A stretch of 6,859 nucleotides of DNA, taken from positions 1-6,859 of the forward strand of contig JAQIDF010000177.1 in the NCBI GenBank assembly GCA_027858145.1. The letters are read 5' to 3'. The DNA is from Prolixibacteraceae bacterium (GTDB lineage: Bacteria > Bacteroidota > Bacteroidia > Bacteroidales > Prolixibacteraceae). The position numbers and the translations under genes are program-made. Positions 1 to 5,790 of the stretch are shown here, piece by piece. How positions within the stretch are numbered: the stretch's first letter is position 1; each line of letters begins with the position of its first letter. Under the pieces are notes generated by a model. The model was given only the letters and a program-made list of their open reading frames with translations. It ran no database searches and had not been told where the DNA came from.

Positions 1-584
1 GCCTGAAAACCTTCGTTCATCATTTTCCCGGCCCTTAATGGCATATCAAATAACGCTGGAAATACATTATCGTTCAACGGGTTATTTAAGTCATCGATGC
101 AACTTTGCACATTTTTCGATAAATAAATACGACAGGCCACAGGCCTTGCTTTGTAAGCCATACAAAAACCACCGGTTGAATGCAGTAACGGACAAGCTTG
201 TTTATATTTCAACAGCTTATCTAATTTGAGATTCGATGTGTTTTCAGCTTTATCGTTAACCCTGTCAATAATTCTATTTATTGATTTCCCTGGGTATTTC
301 TTTTTCAGAAAATCACCCAGGTAAACAAGCTCGTATGTTGATGCCAACACGGTTTGATGACAGCAATGTGCACATCCACGCCTGCAATCGGTTGGCGTTC
401 CCTGTTTGTCGGCTGTTCCTAAAAAAGTATCAATAAAATCATCGATGCTTTTATACATCGCGTTGATACCCATCGCGAGTGTTTCGGCAGTTAAATTGCC
501 CCGGATAAAAGTATTGCAAATGTTGTACCCGTCGTTAAAAAATGCTTCGTCGAACTGCTTTTGGTAATTGGAGGCTTTTTGCAT
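1..584 (-). CDS. YkgJ-family cysteine-cluster protein (3' end outside window)
   Basis: An open frame runs without a stop from an ATG at 584 to the left edge, giving 194 codons; the C-terminus is missing. It has the signature of the YkgJ/UPF0153 family (PF03692, putative zinc- or iron-chelating proteins): Cys67-x3-Cys71-x2-Cys74-Cys75 (CRRGCAHCC), then CPLL at 131, Cys141, and RPVACR around Cys151, with a further Cys in the NVQSC segment. These clustered cysteines are the presumed metal ligands; no enzymatic reaction is established for the family. No signal peptide or membrane segment is visible, so it is probably cytoplasmic. The start lies four bases after the stop of the upstream lipoprotein gene, so it is the fifth and most distal visible gene of the operon. 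There is no clear Shine-Dalgarno, only an A-rich leader. Family call is confident; the biological role is unknown. Confidence 0.82.
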   Translation of the reverse strand, partial: MQKASNYQKQFDEAFFNDGYNICNTFIRGNLTAETLAMGINAMYKSIDDFIDTFLGTADKQGTPTDCRRGCAHCCHQTVLASTYELVYLGDFLKKKYPGKSINRIIDRVNDKAENTSNLKLDKLLKYKQACPLLHSTGGFCMAYKARPVACRIYLSKNVQSCIDDLNNPLNDNVFPALFDMPLRAGKMMNEGFQ

Positions 585-588
585 TTTT

Positions 589-984
589 TTAGTTTTCGTA
601 TGTAAATTCAAACTCAAGGTTACCATAAGGCAGCTCATCATCAAGTTCAAATAGCCAATACTTAAATTTCCAGTACCCGTTTATCCGGTCAAATTCTTCG
701 TTTATGCTTATTTTTTCTCCCGGTAAATATGTTTGATTGTATACCGTATCTGCCTCAGGATTAACTATAAGAATATCGCAACGCCCGTCAATTAATTCCA
801 CTGTTCCTGAAAACATTAAAGGACTGGTAGCATCTGTATAATAAACATTAAGCGAATCGTTTTTCGTTGTAGAAAATTCAAGGTAATCAACCTTAAAAGT
901 TGTACTACCCGATTCAACACACGAAACCATAAACAAAATAAGAATCAAAATGCCTAAAATACCGGCTACACTTCGTTTCAACAT
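589..984 (-). CDS. small putative lipoprotein, unknown function
   Basis: A 131-residue protein with a lipoprotein signal: MLKR at the N-terminus, a hydrophobic stretch at about residues 6-20, then MVSC with Cys22 as the likely lipidation site. The mature part (about 110 residues) is polar and rich in Thr, Glu, Asp and aromatic residues, with an alternating pattern suggesting a small beta-sandwich; no family was recognised. The residues after Cys22 (VESGS) do not resemble the Lys/acidic surface-export signal known from Bacteroidota, so periplasmic anchoring is as likely as surface display. The gene sits eight bases downstream of the SDR gene and four bases upstream of the cysteine-cluster gene, so it is co-transcribed with both. 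Its neighbours are predicted cytoplasmic enzymes, which gives little hint of its job. The coding call is strong; the function is unknown. Confidence 0.75.
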   Translation of the reverse strand: MLKRSVAGILGILILILFMVSCVESGSTTFKVDYLEFSTTKNDSLNVYYTDATSPLMFSGTVELIDGRCDILIVNPEADTVYNQTYLPGEKISINEEFDRINGYWKFKYWLFELDDELPYGNLEFEFTYEN

Positions 985-992
985 TTTCTGTT

Positions 993-1982
993 TTATTTTT
1001 TTAATGAATAACGCTCAATCATTTCATCAAACGCATTATCCATCTCATGATTAACAAATTCATCTGCAAGGTCTGTTTTAAACCATTCGGCAATGGTTTT
1101 CACGCCCTCACTAAAAGGGATTTTACAATCAAATTCAGGTACGGCCGATTTTATTTTCGAATTGTCGAAAATCATACTGTGCATTTTATCGCCTAAAAGG
1201 CCGGCACCATATTCAGGCAGATAGCTGTCAATTACTTCCGAAGGCACATGAACCAGTTTGGGTTCAAAACCAAATGCCTGTCCAACCAAGGTGTAAATCT
1301 GGTTCCAGGTAAGCCATTCGTCTGATGTGATGTGAAAAACATCGTTCATGGCTTTTTTATTGCCAAGCAGTCCCACCAAGCCAATAGCAAAATCGGCATG
1401 GTTTGTCAATGTCCAAATCGATGTTCCATCGCCCAAAACAACTACCGGCTTTCCCTGTTTCATCCGGTTAATAGCTGTATAACCTTCATCAAAGGGCAGC
1501 ATGGTTTTGTCATAGGTATGCGAGGGCCGTACAATGGTAAAATCCATTCCGGTTGCTGCTGCATTTTCGGTCAAATATTCCTCACAGGCAATTTTATCAC
1601 GCGAATACTGCCAGTATGGATTGTAAAGCGGCGTATCTTCGGTAACCGGTATGCTTTGCGGCGGCGTTTGGTATGCGGAAGCCGAACTGATGAAAACATA
1701 TTGCTTTACTTTCCCCTTCAAAAATGCCAGGTTATTTTCAATGTGAGATGGCACAAACGAAACCCAGTCAACAACGGCATCAAATTCCATCCCTTCAATA
1801 ACATTTTCAACCTCGTCACGATTTCTGACATCGGCTGTTAGTTGTTTCACTTCAACAGGCACAGGCCTTGTTTTTGAAGAGCTGCCCCGGTTTAAATGGT
1901 ACAATTCAATTCCTTTTTGAACGGCAAGGTTGGTACAAGCTGAGCTGATAACCCCCGTGCCGCCAATAAACAAAACTTTCAT
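993..1982 (-). CDS. NAD-dependent epimerase/dehydratase-type extended SDR
   Basis: A 329-residue Rossmann-fold protein of the extended short-chain dehydrogenase/reductase class. The N-terminus MKVLFIGGTGVIS carries the glycine-rich dinucleotide-binding motif (G7-G8-T9-G10-x-x-S13). FISSASAYQ follows at about 97-105 and YSRDK at 126-130 supplies the catalytic Tyr-xxx-Lys pair. The C-terminal half, with ITSDEWLTWNQIY, resembles substrate domains of sugar-nucleotide epimerase relatives and CSP41-like proteins; the substrate cannot be read from the sequence. I place the start at the ATG at 1982, because the motif follows immediately as usual in this family; the frame also extends upstream to a TTG at 2012, but those ten extra residues look unrelated to an SDR N-terminus. 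Third gene of the operon, 30 bases after the dihydroorotate dehydrogenase-like gene and eight before the lipoprotein gene. Confidence 0.85.
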   Translation of the reverse strand: MKVLFIGGTGVISSACTNLAVQKGIELYHLNRGSSSKTRPVPVEVKQLTADVRNRDEVENVIEGMEFDAVVDWVSFVPSHIENNLAFLKGKVKQYVFISSASAYQTPPQSIPVTEDTPLYNPYWQYSRDKIACEEYLTENAAATGMDFTIVRPSHTYDKTMLPFDEGYTAINRMKQGKPVVVLGDGTSIWTLTNHADFAIGLVGLLGNKKAMNDVFHITSDEWLTWNQIYTLVGQAFGFEPKLVHVPSEVIDSYLPEYGAGLLGDKMHSMIFDNSKIKSAVPEFDCKIPFSEGVKTIAEWFKTDLADEFVNHEMDNAFDEMIERYSLKK

Positions 1983-2012
1983 AATAATATGGTTAATAGT
2001 TAGATTAAACAA

Positions 2013-3002
2013 TTACTTTCTGTTTGAATAATATTTCATAAACTGAGAACGTTCATAAATGGCCGGAGAACTGATGTTGCGATAACTCAACCGTCCCCTG
2101 AAATCATCGATATTGTCGAAACTCCATTTTTTCATAAAGCCTTCCAGCTCATTAAGCATTTCGTTAACAACACCGAAACCGTTGAGGTATAATGTTGAAC
2201 AAATTTGCGTTATCTGGGACCCGGCGAGCAATTGTTTAATAATGCCTTCGCCATTATGGATTCCGGTAGACGCAGCAATTTGAGCCTTGGGCAATTTCCC
2301 TTTGATAATACCTGTCCACCGCAAACCGGGATAGATATCGAGTGGAGTGCTCATAACATCGGCCGATTTGAATTCAAGTTTATCAAGGTCGAAATCGGGC
2401 GTGTAAAATTTGTTAAACAGAACAACAGATGAAGCACCGTTAGCATGAAGCTGGTCGACAACACGAACCGGATTTGAAAAATTAGAACCGATTTTTACGG
2501 CTACCGGAATATTTATTTTACGTTTCACCATTCGCACAATATCAAAATATTTCTTGTCGTACGAATCGGCTGTAACGTTTTTGTCAACCGGCATTTCATA
2601 TATGTTGAGCTCAATGGCATCGGCCCCGGCATCTTCCATATCTTTGGCAAAATCAGACCAATCGCTGGCACTCATACAATTAATGCTGGCAATAACCGGA
2701 ATATCAACCGCCTGCTTTGCTTCTTTAATCAATTCGAGGTAATTCGAAATGGTATTCATGCGGGTATAGTTCCTGATATACTCCTCGGCTTCGGGGTAAG
2801 TATTTTGTTCGTTTCCGGCATTCATTACCGAGTTGGTGTCAATTAAAATCTGCTCCTCGAATAACGACTTCAGCACCACGGCACCAACGCCGGCTTCTTC
2901 AAGTTGTTTTATTTGCTTAACCGAGTTCGTCAACCCGGAGCTTCCTGCTACAATGGGGTTTTTCAAAGACAGTCCCATGTAATTTGTTGCAAAATCTGCC
3001 AT
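2013..3002 (-). CDS. dihydroorotate dehydrogenase-like FMN TIM-barrel protein
   Basis: A 329-residue protein of the dihydroorotate dehydrogenase/PreA superfamily (FMN-binding TIM barrel). In order: NPIVAGSSGLT (15-25), VVLKSLFEEQ with Lys45, VIASINC with Asn108, GADAIELN ending at Asn133, PVAVKIGSNF with Lys170, VLFNKF with Asn197, and the C-terminal AASTGIHNGEG (243-253), which corresponds to the phosphate-binding glycine turn for FMN. In true dihydroorotate dehydrogenases the strand after ELN carries the catalytic Cys or Ser (LNxSCPN-like); here the sequence is LNIYEMP, so the usual base is absent and orotate synthesis is unlikely. This matches the DHOD-like subfamily common in Bacteroidota, whose reaction is not established as far as I know. 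ATG at 3002, 11 bases downstream of the yggS-like gene. No transmembrane segment; cytoplasmic. Confidence 0.88.
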   Translation of the reverse strand: MADFATNYMGLSLKNPIVAGSSGLTNSVKQIKQLEEAGVGAVVLKSLFEEQILIDTNSVMNAGNEQNTYPEAEEYIRNYTRMNTISNYLELIKEAKQAVDIPVIASINCMSASDWSDFAKDMEDAGADAIELNIYEMPVDKNVTADSYDKKYFDIVRMVKRKINIPVAVKIGSNFSNPVRVVDQLHANGASSVVLFNKFYTPDFDLDKLEFKSADVMSTPLDIYPGLRWTGIIKGKLPKAQIAASTGIHNGEGIIKQLLAGSQITQICSTLYLNGFGVVNEMLNELEGFMKKWSFDNIDDFRGRLSYRNISSPAIYERSQFMKYYSNRK

Positions 3003-3013
3003 AATATCTTAAT

Positions 3014-3688
3014 TTAATGTTTGTTTCTTTCTCCAAATATAGTACTTCCTATTCGTACCATTGTACTTCCCCGGGCAACAGCCAACAGATAATCGTTGCT
3101 CATCCCCATCGAAAGTTCTTTAAATGACTCATCCCCCTCAAAATATTCACTCTTCAGACTGCTGAAAAAGCGATGGAGGCGTTTAAACTCATCGCTTACT
3201 TTCAACTCATCATCGGTAAAAGTGGCCATACCCATTACACCTGTGATACGGACATTGCTCAATGACTTATAATCTTCGGAAGTGAGTATATCTTCAACTT
3301 TTTTCCAGTCAAGCCCGAATTTGCTTTCTTCTTCGGCAATATGAAACTGCAGCAAACAATCGATTACCCGTTCATTTTTAATGGCCTCTTTATTAATGGT
3401 TTTCAGTAGTCTCAAACTATCAACAGCATGAATTAACGAAACAAACGGAGCAATATATTTCACTTTATTGCTTTGCAAATGACCAATAAAATGCCATTCA
3501 ATATCTTTTGGCAATTCTTCGTATTTCGTGGTTAACTCCTGCACTTTATTCTCGCCAAAAACACGTTGCCCGGCATTGTATGCCTGCACAATATCCTCGT
3601 TGGGCTTGGTTTTCGACACCGCTACCAACTTAACATGATCTGGTAAATTTTGTTTTATTTTTTGAAGGTTTTCTGTTATCGTACCCAT
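3014..3688 (-). CDS. yggS: YggS/PLPBP-family pyridoxal phosphate homeostasis protein
   Basis: A 224-residue single-domain PLP-binding protein, full length for the family, with the alanine-racemase-like TIM-barrel fold. Lys26 in LVAVSKTKP is the Schiff-base lysine; FGENKVQE (about 44-51), WHFIGHLQSNK (about 65-75), and the C-terminal SMGMSNDYLLAVARGSTMVR then IGSTIFGE are the classic conserved blocks, including the phosphate-binding region. Members have no known catalytic activity; they buffer PLP and influence vitamin B6 and amino-acid homeostasis. Only the RFGLD-type region varies (SKFGLDW here). It is the first gene of the minus-strand operon, with its ATG 16 bases after a TAnnTTTG promoter-like box. 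The gap to the next gene is 11 bases. The family call is very secure. Confidence 0.96.
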   Translation of the reverse strand: MGTITENLQKIKQNLPDHVKLVAVSKTKPNEDIVQAYNAGQRVFGENKVQELTTKYEELPKDIEWHFIGHLQSNKVKYIAPFVSLIHAVDSLRLLKTINKEAIKNERVIDCLLQFHIAEEESKFGLDWKKVEDILTSEDYKSLSNVRITGVMGMATFTDDELKVSDEFKRLHRFFSSLKSEYFEGDESFKELSMGMSNDYLLAVARGSTMVRIGSTIFGERNKH

Positions 3689-3704
3689 ACAAATCGATTT
3701 TATA

Positions 3705-3712
3705 CAAAACTA
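3705..3712 (-). promoter_or_regulatory. putative Bacteroidota -7 box for the yggS operon
   Basis: On the minus strand this reads TAGTTTTG, an exact match to the Bacteroidota -7 consensus TAnnTTTG. Its end is 16 bases upstream of the yggS ATG, giving a short leader of about ten bases, plausible for this phylum. No convincing TTTG at the -33 position is seen at the usual spacing, so the call rests on one box and its location. Confidence 0.42.
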
Positions 3713-3727
3713 ACAAATAAGTAATAA

Positions 3728-3747
3728 AAGGCGAGTTGCCCCGCCTT
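3728..3747 (-). terminator. terminator-like hairpin upstream of the yggS promoter
   Basis: AAGGCG and CGCCTT form a perfect 6-bp stem around an 8-base loop. On the minus strand the stem is followed by TTTTATTA-type sequence, so it would terminate transcripts arriving from the right towards yggS. No minus-strand gene lies immediately to the right: the next genes are plus-strand accessory genes. It may be the terminator of a former upstream neighbour displaced by the accessory DNA. The stem is short, hence modest confidence. Confidence 0.35.
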
Positions 3748-3843
3748 AAAAGTTTTCACAACGGAATAATCCTTATTGTGCAGCAAAAAGGGATATCCAA
3801 CTACACTAAAACACAAATTGAAAACAAATCACAACGGGCACAT

Positions 3844-3866
3844 TTACGTATATATCTGAGTTGTGG
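3844..3866 (+). repeat. cassette-start motif B (attC/attI right-half-like)
   Basis: TTACGTATATAT at 3844-3855, then four bases, then GTTGTGG at 3860-3866. The same 12 bases recur exactly at 6128-6139 in front of the third cassette, again four bases before GTT, and a related form (CGTGTATTT, seven bases, GTTAGCG) ends the palindromic site at 4860-4882. Position and form suggest the right half of a recombination site with the crossover at the GTT. No convincing left half lies upstream, so this could be an attI-like site or the remnant of an older attC. Confidence 0.5.
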
Positions 3867-3931
3867 ATAATGCCAGGTGCGCTCATCATCAGTGTGGAAT
3901 TTGCTTGAGATAATTGAGTAACAGAAAAAGT

Positions 3932-3939
3932 TATCTTTG
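3932..3939 (+). promoter_or_regulatory. putative -7 box for the fic gene
   Basis: TATCTTTG matches TAnnTTTG exactly and ends 18 bases before the Fic start codon, giving a very short leader. Only imperfect TTG sequences (3905-3907, 3914-3916) lie upstream and their spacing is off, so the -33 element is unclear. If real, the Fic cassette carries its own promoter rather than relying on an integron promoter. Confidence 0.42.
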
Positions 3940-3957
3940 TAAAAACGACAACTTATT

Positions 3958-4740
3958 ATGGAATTTAAAATATTGACTTCACAACTTCTCGACGATTTCA
4001 CTAAAAAAGTGAGTGAATCACCATTAGACAAATTAGATAGAGTTGAGAAAATTGATATGCCTGTTGACTATTTCCAATTTTACAAATCCGTTTCGTCTGT
4101 TTATTCCTCTAAGATTGAGGGGGAAGACATTGACTTTGATAGTTATTTCAAGCATAAATTTCTAAACGTAAAATTCAGACCTGACTATACAAGAAAAGCT
4201 GACGACTTGTTTGCAGCATATGATTTTATAGACAAACATGTATTAAATCTAAAAAACGTTCAAAAAGCTCATTCAATCCTTAGTTCAAAACTTCTTCCCA
4301 AAAGTCAGCAAGGACTAATCAGAACAAATCCAATGTTTGTAATTAATAGCGACGATAAAATTGAATATGTTGCCGCAGGACCGGAAATTGTGAAAAGAGA
4401 AATTGAAAAATTATTCGAAGATATTGACTTACTCATTAAGAATGATTTAAATCCATTTGAAGTTTTTTATTATGCATCATTAATTCATCTGGTGTTTGTT
4501 AAAATACATCCGTTTCAGGATGGAAATGGAAGAACAGCAAGATTAATTGAGAAATGGTTTTTAATTGAAAAAATTGGACAAATAGCCACTTCCGTCCAAT
4601 TAGAAAAGAACTACTACAATAATATCAAAGACTATTATTCGAACATAAAAATACTTGGGTTAGAATATGAGGATTTGGATTATAGTAAAAGCTTGGATTT
4701 TCTATTGATGACAGTAAATGGCATCAATGATGTAAAATAG
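3958..4740 (+). CDS. fic: Fic-domain protein (predicted AMP transferase)
   Basis: A 260-residue Fic/DOC-family protein. The core motif HPFQDGNGRTAR (184-195) fully matches HPFx(D/E)GNGRxxR, with His184 as catalytic base, Asp188 for Mg2+ and Arg192/Arg195 for ATP phosphates. The flap YVAAGPEIV (137-145) precedes it at normal spacing. SSKIEG at 50-55 matches the inhibitory (S/T)xxxE(G/N) helix with Glu54, placing the protein in class II, where an N-terminal intramolecular helix blocks ATP binding. Such enzymes usually transfer AMP from ATP to Ser, Thr or Tyr of a target protein; the target here is unknown. No separate FicA-type antitoxin gene is present, consistent with self-inhibition. The N-terminal ~100 residues look like the Fic_N helical region. 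It lies alone in an AT-rich cassette and is clearly unlike the GC-richer operon to the left. Confidence 0.93.
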   Translation: MEFKILTSQLLDDFTKKVSESPLDKLDRVEKIDMPVDYFQFYKSVSSVYSSKIEGEDIDFDSYFKHKFLNVKFRPDYTRKADDLFAAYDFIDKHVLNLKNVQKAHSILSSKLLPKSQQGLIRTNPMFVINSDDKIEYVAAGPEIVKREIEKLFEDIDLLIKNDLNPFEVFYYASLIHLVFVKIHPFQDGNGRTARLIEKWFLIEKIGQIATSVQLEKNYYNNIKDYYSNIKILGLEYEDLDYSKSLDFLLMTVNGINDVK

Positions 4741-4744
4741 AAGG

Positions 4745-4882
4745 CACTAACCCACAACAGCAAAATACCCGCAAGTCGGGTTTCGGTGCTTCGTTGACAG
4801 GAAATTGAAATTTTGAAAAGCAACTCTCGTAGAAAGTTCATCGGGAAACGCCCGCCCTGCGTGTATTTGCGGAACGTTAGCG
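4745..4882 (+). repeat. attC-like imperfect palindrome between cassettes 1 and 2
   Basis: A ~135-base non-coding element whose two ends are complementary. GCAAAATACCCGC (4760-4772) pairs with GCGTGTATTTGC (4859-4870) with one bulged A and one mismatch; CGGG (4777-4780) with CCCG (4851-4854); GTTTC (4780-4784) with GAAAC (4845-4849, overlapping arm choices); outermost CACTAAC (4745-4751) matches the complement of GTTAGCG (4876-4882) in six of seven bases. The middle, about 4790-4838, is an unpaired or weakly paired loop region. Size, bulges and position at a cassette boundary resemble the large attC sites (VCR type), which recombine as folded single strands. Left inverse core CCACAAC (4752-4758) belongs to cassette 1; right core GTTAGCG starts cassette 2. 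The core sequences are not canonical. Confidence 0.55.
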
Positions 4883-4937
4883 GTCATTGTGAGACTGACA
4901 CCCTGAACTAAATTATAAAAATTGAGCAAAACTATGT

Positions 4938-5216
4938 ATGGAAGACTATAAAACAGAAATCTTAGACAAGATTTGTTATACTGACCTTGTTTATGAAAGG
5001 ATTAATAAGAAGCTGAATATACAACTCCCAAAAGATGAAATCGAGAAAATGATTTATGAAATTATTGAAGAAACAGACAAAACAGAATTTCAAAAAACAG
5101 GAAAAAATATTTACATTACAAACAACGAAAAAAATATTAGGTTGACAATTAATTCTTATACGAATAGAATAATTACAGCAGAAAAATTGAATAAAAAACA
5201 AAGAAATAATAATTAG
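4938..5216 (+). CDS. DUF3781 domain-containing protein
   Basis: A 92-residue, strongly charged, Lys/Asn/Ile-rich protein. The run KICYTDLVYERINKKL (11-26), then a helical segment with EEIEKMI-like pattern, then FQKTGKNIYITNNEKNIRLT and INSYTNRIITAEKL, fits my recollection of the DUF3781 family, small proteins found in Firmicutes and Bacteroidota with no known function. No transmembrane segment, signal peptide or cysteine pair. The start at 4938 is chosen because the nearby ATG at 4934 leads to a stop within a few codons. It is the first gene of cassette 2, beginning 60 bases after the cassette core, and its stop is three bases before the next start, so translational coupling with the GIY-YIG-like gene is likely. 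Codon use is very AT-rich, like the other cassette genes. Confidence 0.8.
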   Translation: MEDYKTEILDKICYTDLVYERINKKLNIQLPKDEIEKMIYEIIEETDKTEFQKTGKNIYITNNEKNIRLTINSYTNRIITAEKLNKKQRNNN

Positions 5217-5219
5217 ACA

Positions 5220-5599
5220 ATGTTTCAAGAGCCAAAAAACTATACGGACAATGACCATTTCTTTTTCGAATCAGACAAAGACCTGGAAAAAGTTTGCAAC
5301 GCACCAAATACAAAGATGGTGTTTTTAAAGTATTGGAATTGCGAAACGGAAAAATCAACTTGGTTTTTGTCGGTTACTCAAATACTGGTGGACTATTTAA
5401 CGAAATTGTAAATGGAATTCACTACGATAAAAACTCAAGAAAAATAGGTTGGACTTACCAGATGTTAAAAGACAAAACAGACGCACTTGACATTTATTGG
5501 TATGTAACGAATAGTAAATACGAACAGAAGAAAGAACAAGTTGAAATGCTAAAAGACTTTGTTGAGCAAACTGGAAAATTGCCGAAATGGAACAAATAG
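5220..5599 (+). pseudogene. GIY-YIG-like nuclease-fold gene with a -1 frameshift
   Basis: Two overlapping frames combine into one protein of about 126 residues. Frame 1 gives MFQEPKNYTDNDHFFFES...VCNAPN up to codon 5307-5309; the sequence then continues sensibly as KDGVFKVLELRNGKINLVFV in the frame of 5312, with two bases (5310-5311) left where a codon is expected, so one base appears lost. The joined product has GVF and FVG eleven residues apart, in the positions of GIY and YIG, followed by GGLFNEIVNG, ALDIYWYVTNS, a Glu in VEMLKDF where the family has its metal-binding Glu, and the terminal LPKWNK. It resembles small GIY-YIG-domain proteins of Bacteroidota that I recall with VYIGSSG and a conserved Arg; that Arg segment is missing here, so the gene may be decayed beyond the frameshift. 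A sequencing error remains possible. Confidence 0.62.
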
Positions 5600-5649
5600 A
5601 AAACAACGAACCGCTAACATATTAGGAATTAAGGCACAGTTGGGCCATG

Positions 5650-5687
5650 AAAAAAGGCAGTAAGCACGAGAACTTACTGCCTTTTTT
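5650..5687. terminator. strong bidirectional rho-independent terminator
   Basis: AAAAAAGGCAGTAAG (5650-5664) and CTTACTGCCTTTTTT (5673-5687) are perfect reverse complements around an 8-base loop CACGAGAA. The GC part of the stem is GGCAGTAAG and the A6/T6 flanks provide a U-tract on either strand. It would end transcripts from cassette 2 and block read-through from the right. It is itself enclosed by an outer stem, CACAGTTGGGC (5635-5645) with GCCCAATTGTG (5714-5724), which pairs at all 11 positions allowing one G-U. Confidence 0.88.
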
Positions 5688-5728
5688 GGGTCAATGAGGT
5701 GTTGCTTTACCACGCCCAATTGTGTTTT

Positions 5729-5744
5729 TCCGCCAGCTGGCGGA
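5729..5744. repeat. perfect 16-bp palindrome TCCGCCAGCTGGCGGA
   Basis: A perfect, GC-rich palindrome in AT-rich surroundings. I recall this sequence as a frequent intergenic palindrome in Bacteroidota genomes (REP-like), but cannot verify it here. Only one copy lies in the window. It has no loop and no adjacent U-tract on the plus strand, so a terminator role is doubtful. Confidence 0.6.
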
Positions 5745-5790
5745 GGGCTTAGCCGCTGTTGCTCAACACTCTGCACTATGGGTGGATAAA

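Larger units (their letters stand above)
3861..4876 (+). mobile_element. integron-like gene cassette 1 (Fic)
   Basis: Boundaries are inferred by analogy with integron cassettes, cutting between G and TT of each GTT. The left end GTTGTGGATAATGCC (3860-3874) is an imperfect reverse complement of GGCACTAACCCACAAC (4743-4758), with seven exact outer bases plus TGCC/GGCA. In integrons the inverse core at the end of a cassette mirrors the core at its own start, exactly as here. The cassette holds one plus-strand gene (fic), starting about 100 bases in and ending three bases before the terminal repeat, with its own promoter-like box. The motif GTTGTGG does not fit the classical GTTRRRY core, so 'integron-like' is the safe term. 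Confidence 0.5.
4877..5618 (+). mobile_element. integron-like gene cassette 2 (DUF3781 + GIY-YIG-like), distal site disrupted
   Basis: The left end GTTAGCGGT (4876-4884) is an exact 9-base reverse complement of ACCGCTAAC (5610-5618), and both sides continue with a matching TTGT/ACAA after a short mismatch. This is the same own-start/own-end complementarity as in cassette 1. Two plus-strand genes fill it, three bases apart, and the second ends 10 bases before the terminal repeat. The rest of the expected distal site, a hairpin ending in a new GTT, is not recognisable after 5618: a terminator hairpin and other unrelated sequence follow, and the next right half-site is only found at 6128. The end coordinate is therefore the last supported base. 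Confidence 0.48.

Noticed and set aside
38..229. 63-codon plus-strand open frame near the left edge
   Set aside because: Antisense to the cysteine-cluster gene, whose motif pattern is unmistakable.
1332..1841. 169-codon open frame on the plus strand
   Set aside because: Antisense to the SDR gene, which has clear motifs; the translated sequence is rich in Cys, Asn and Arg without any recognisable domain.
3757..3780. CACAA...TTGTG inverted repeat with inner GGA/TCC
   Set aside because: Short interrupted pairing in AT-rich DNA with no associated U-tract; too weak to call a terminator or operator.
3801..4031. 76-codon minus-strand open frame overlapping the fic start
   Set aside because: Cys- and Ser-rich translation without motifs, overlapping the promoter and start of a secure gene.
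4747..4929. 60-codon minus-strand open frame between fic and the DUF3781 gene
   Set aside because: Covers the attC-like palindrome and shows no protein-like features; structure of the DNA explains the stretch better.
5549..5776. 75-codon minus-strand open frame
   Set aside because: Runs through the terminator hairpin and the 16-bp palindrome, so coding is implausible.
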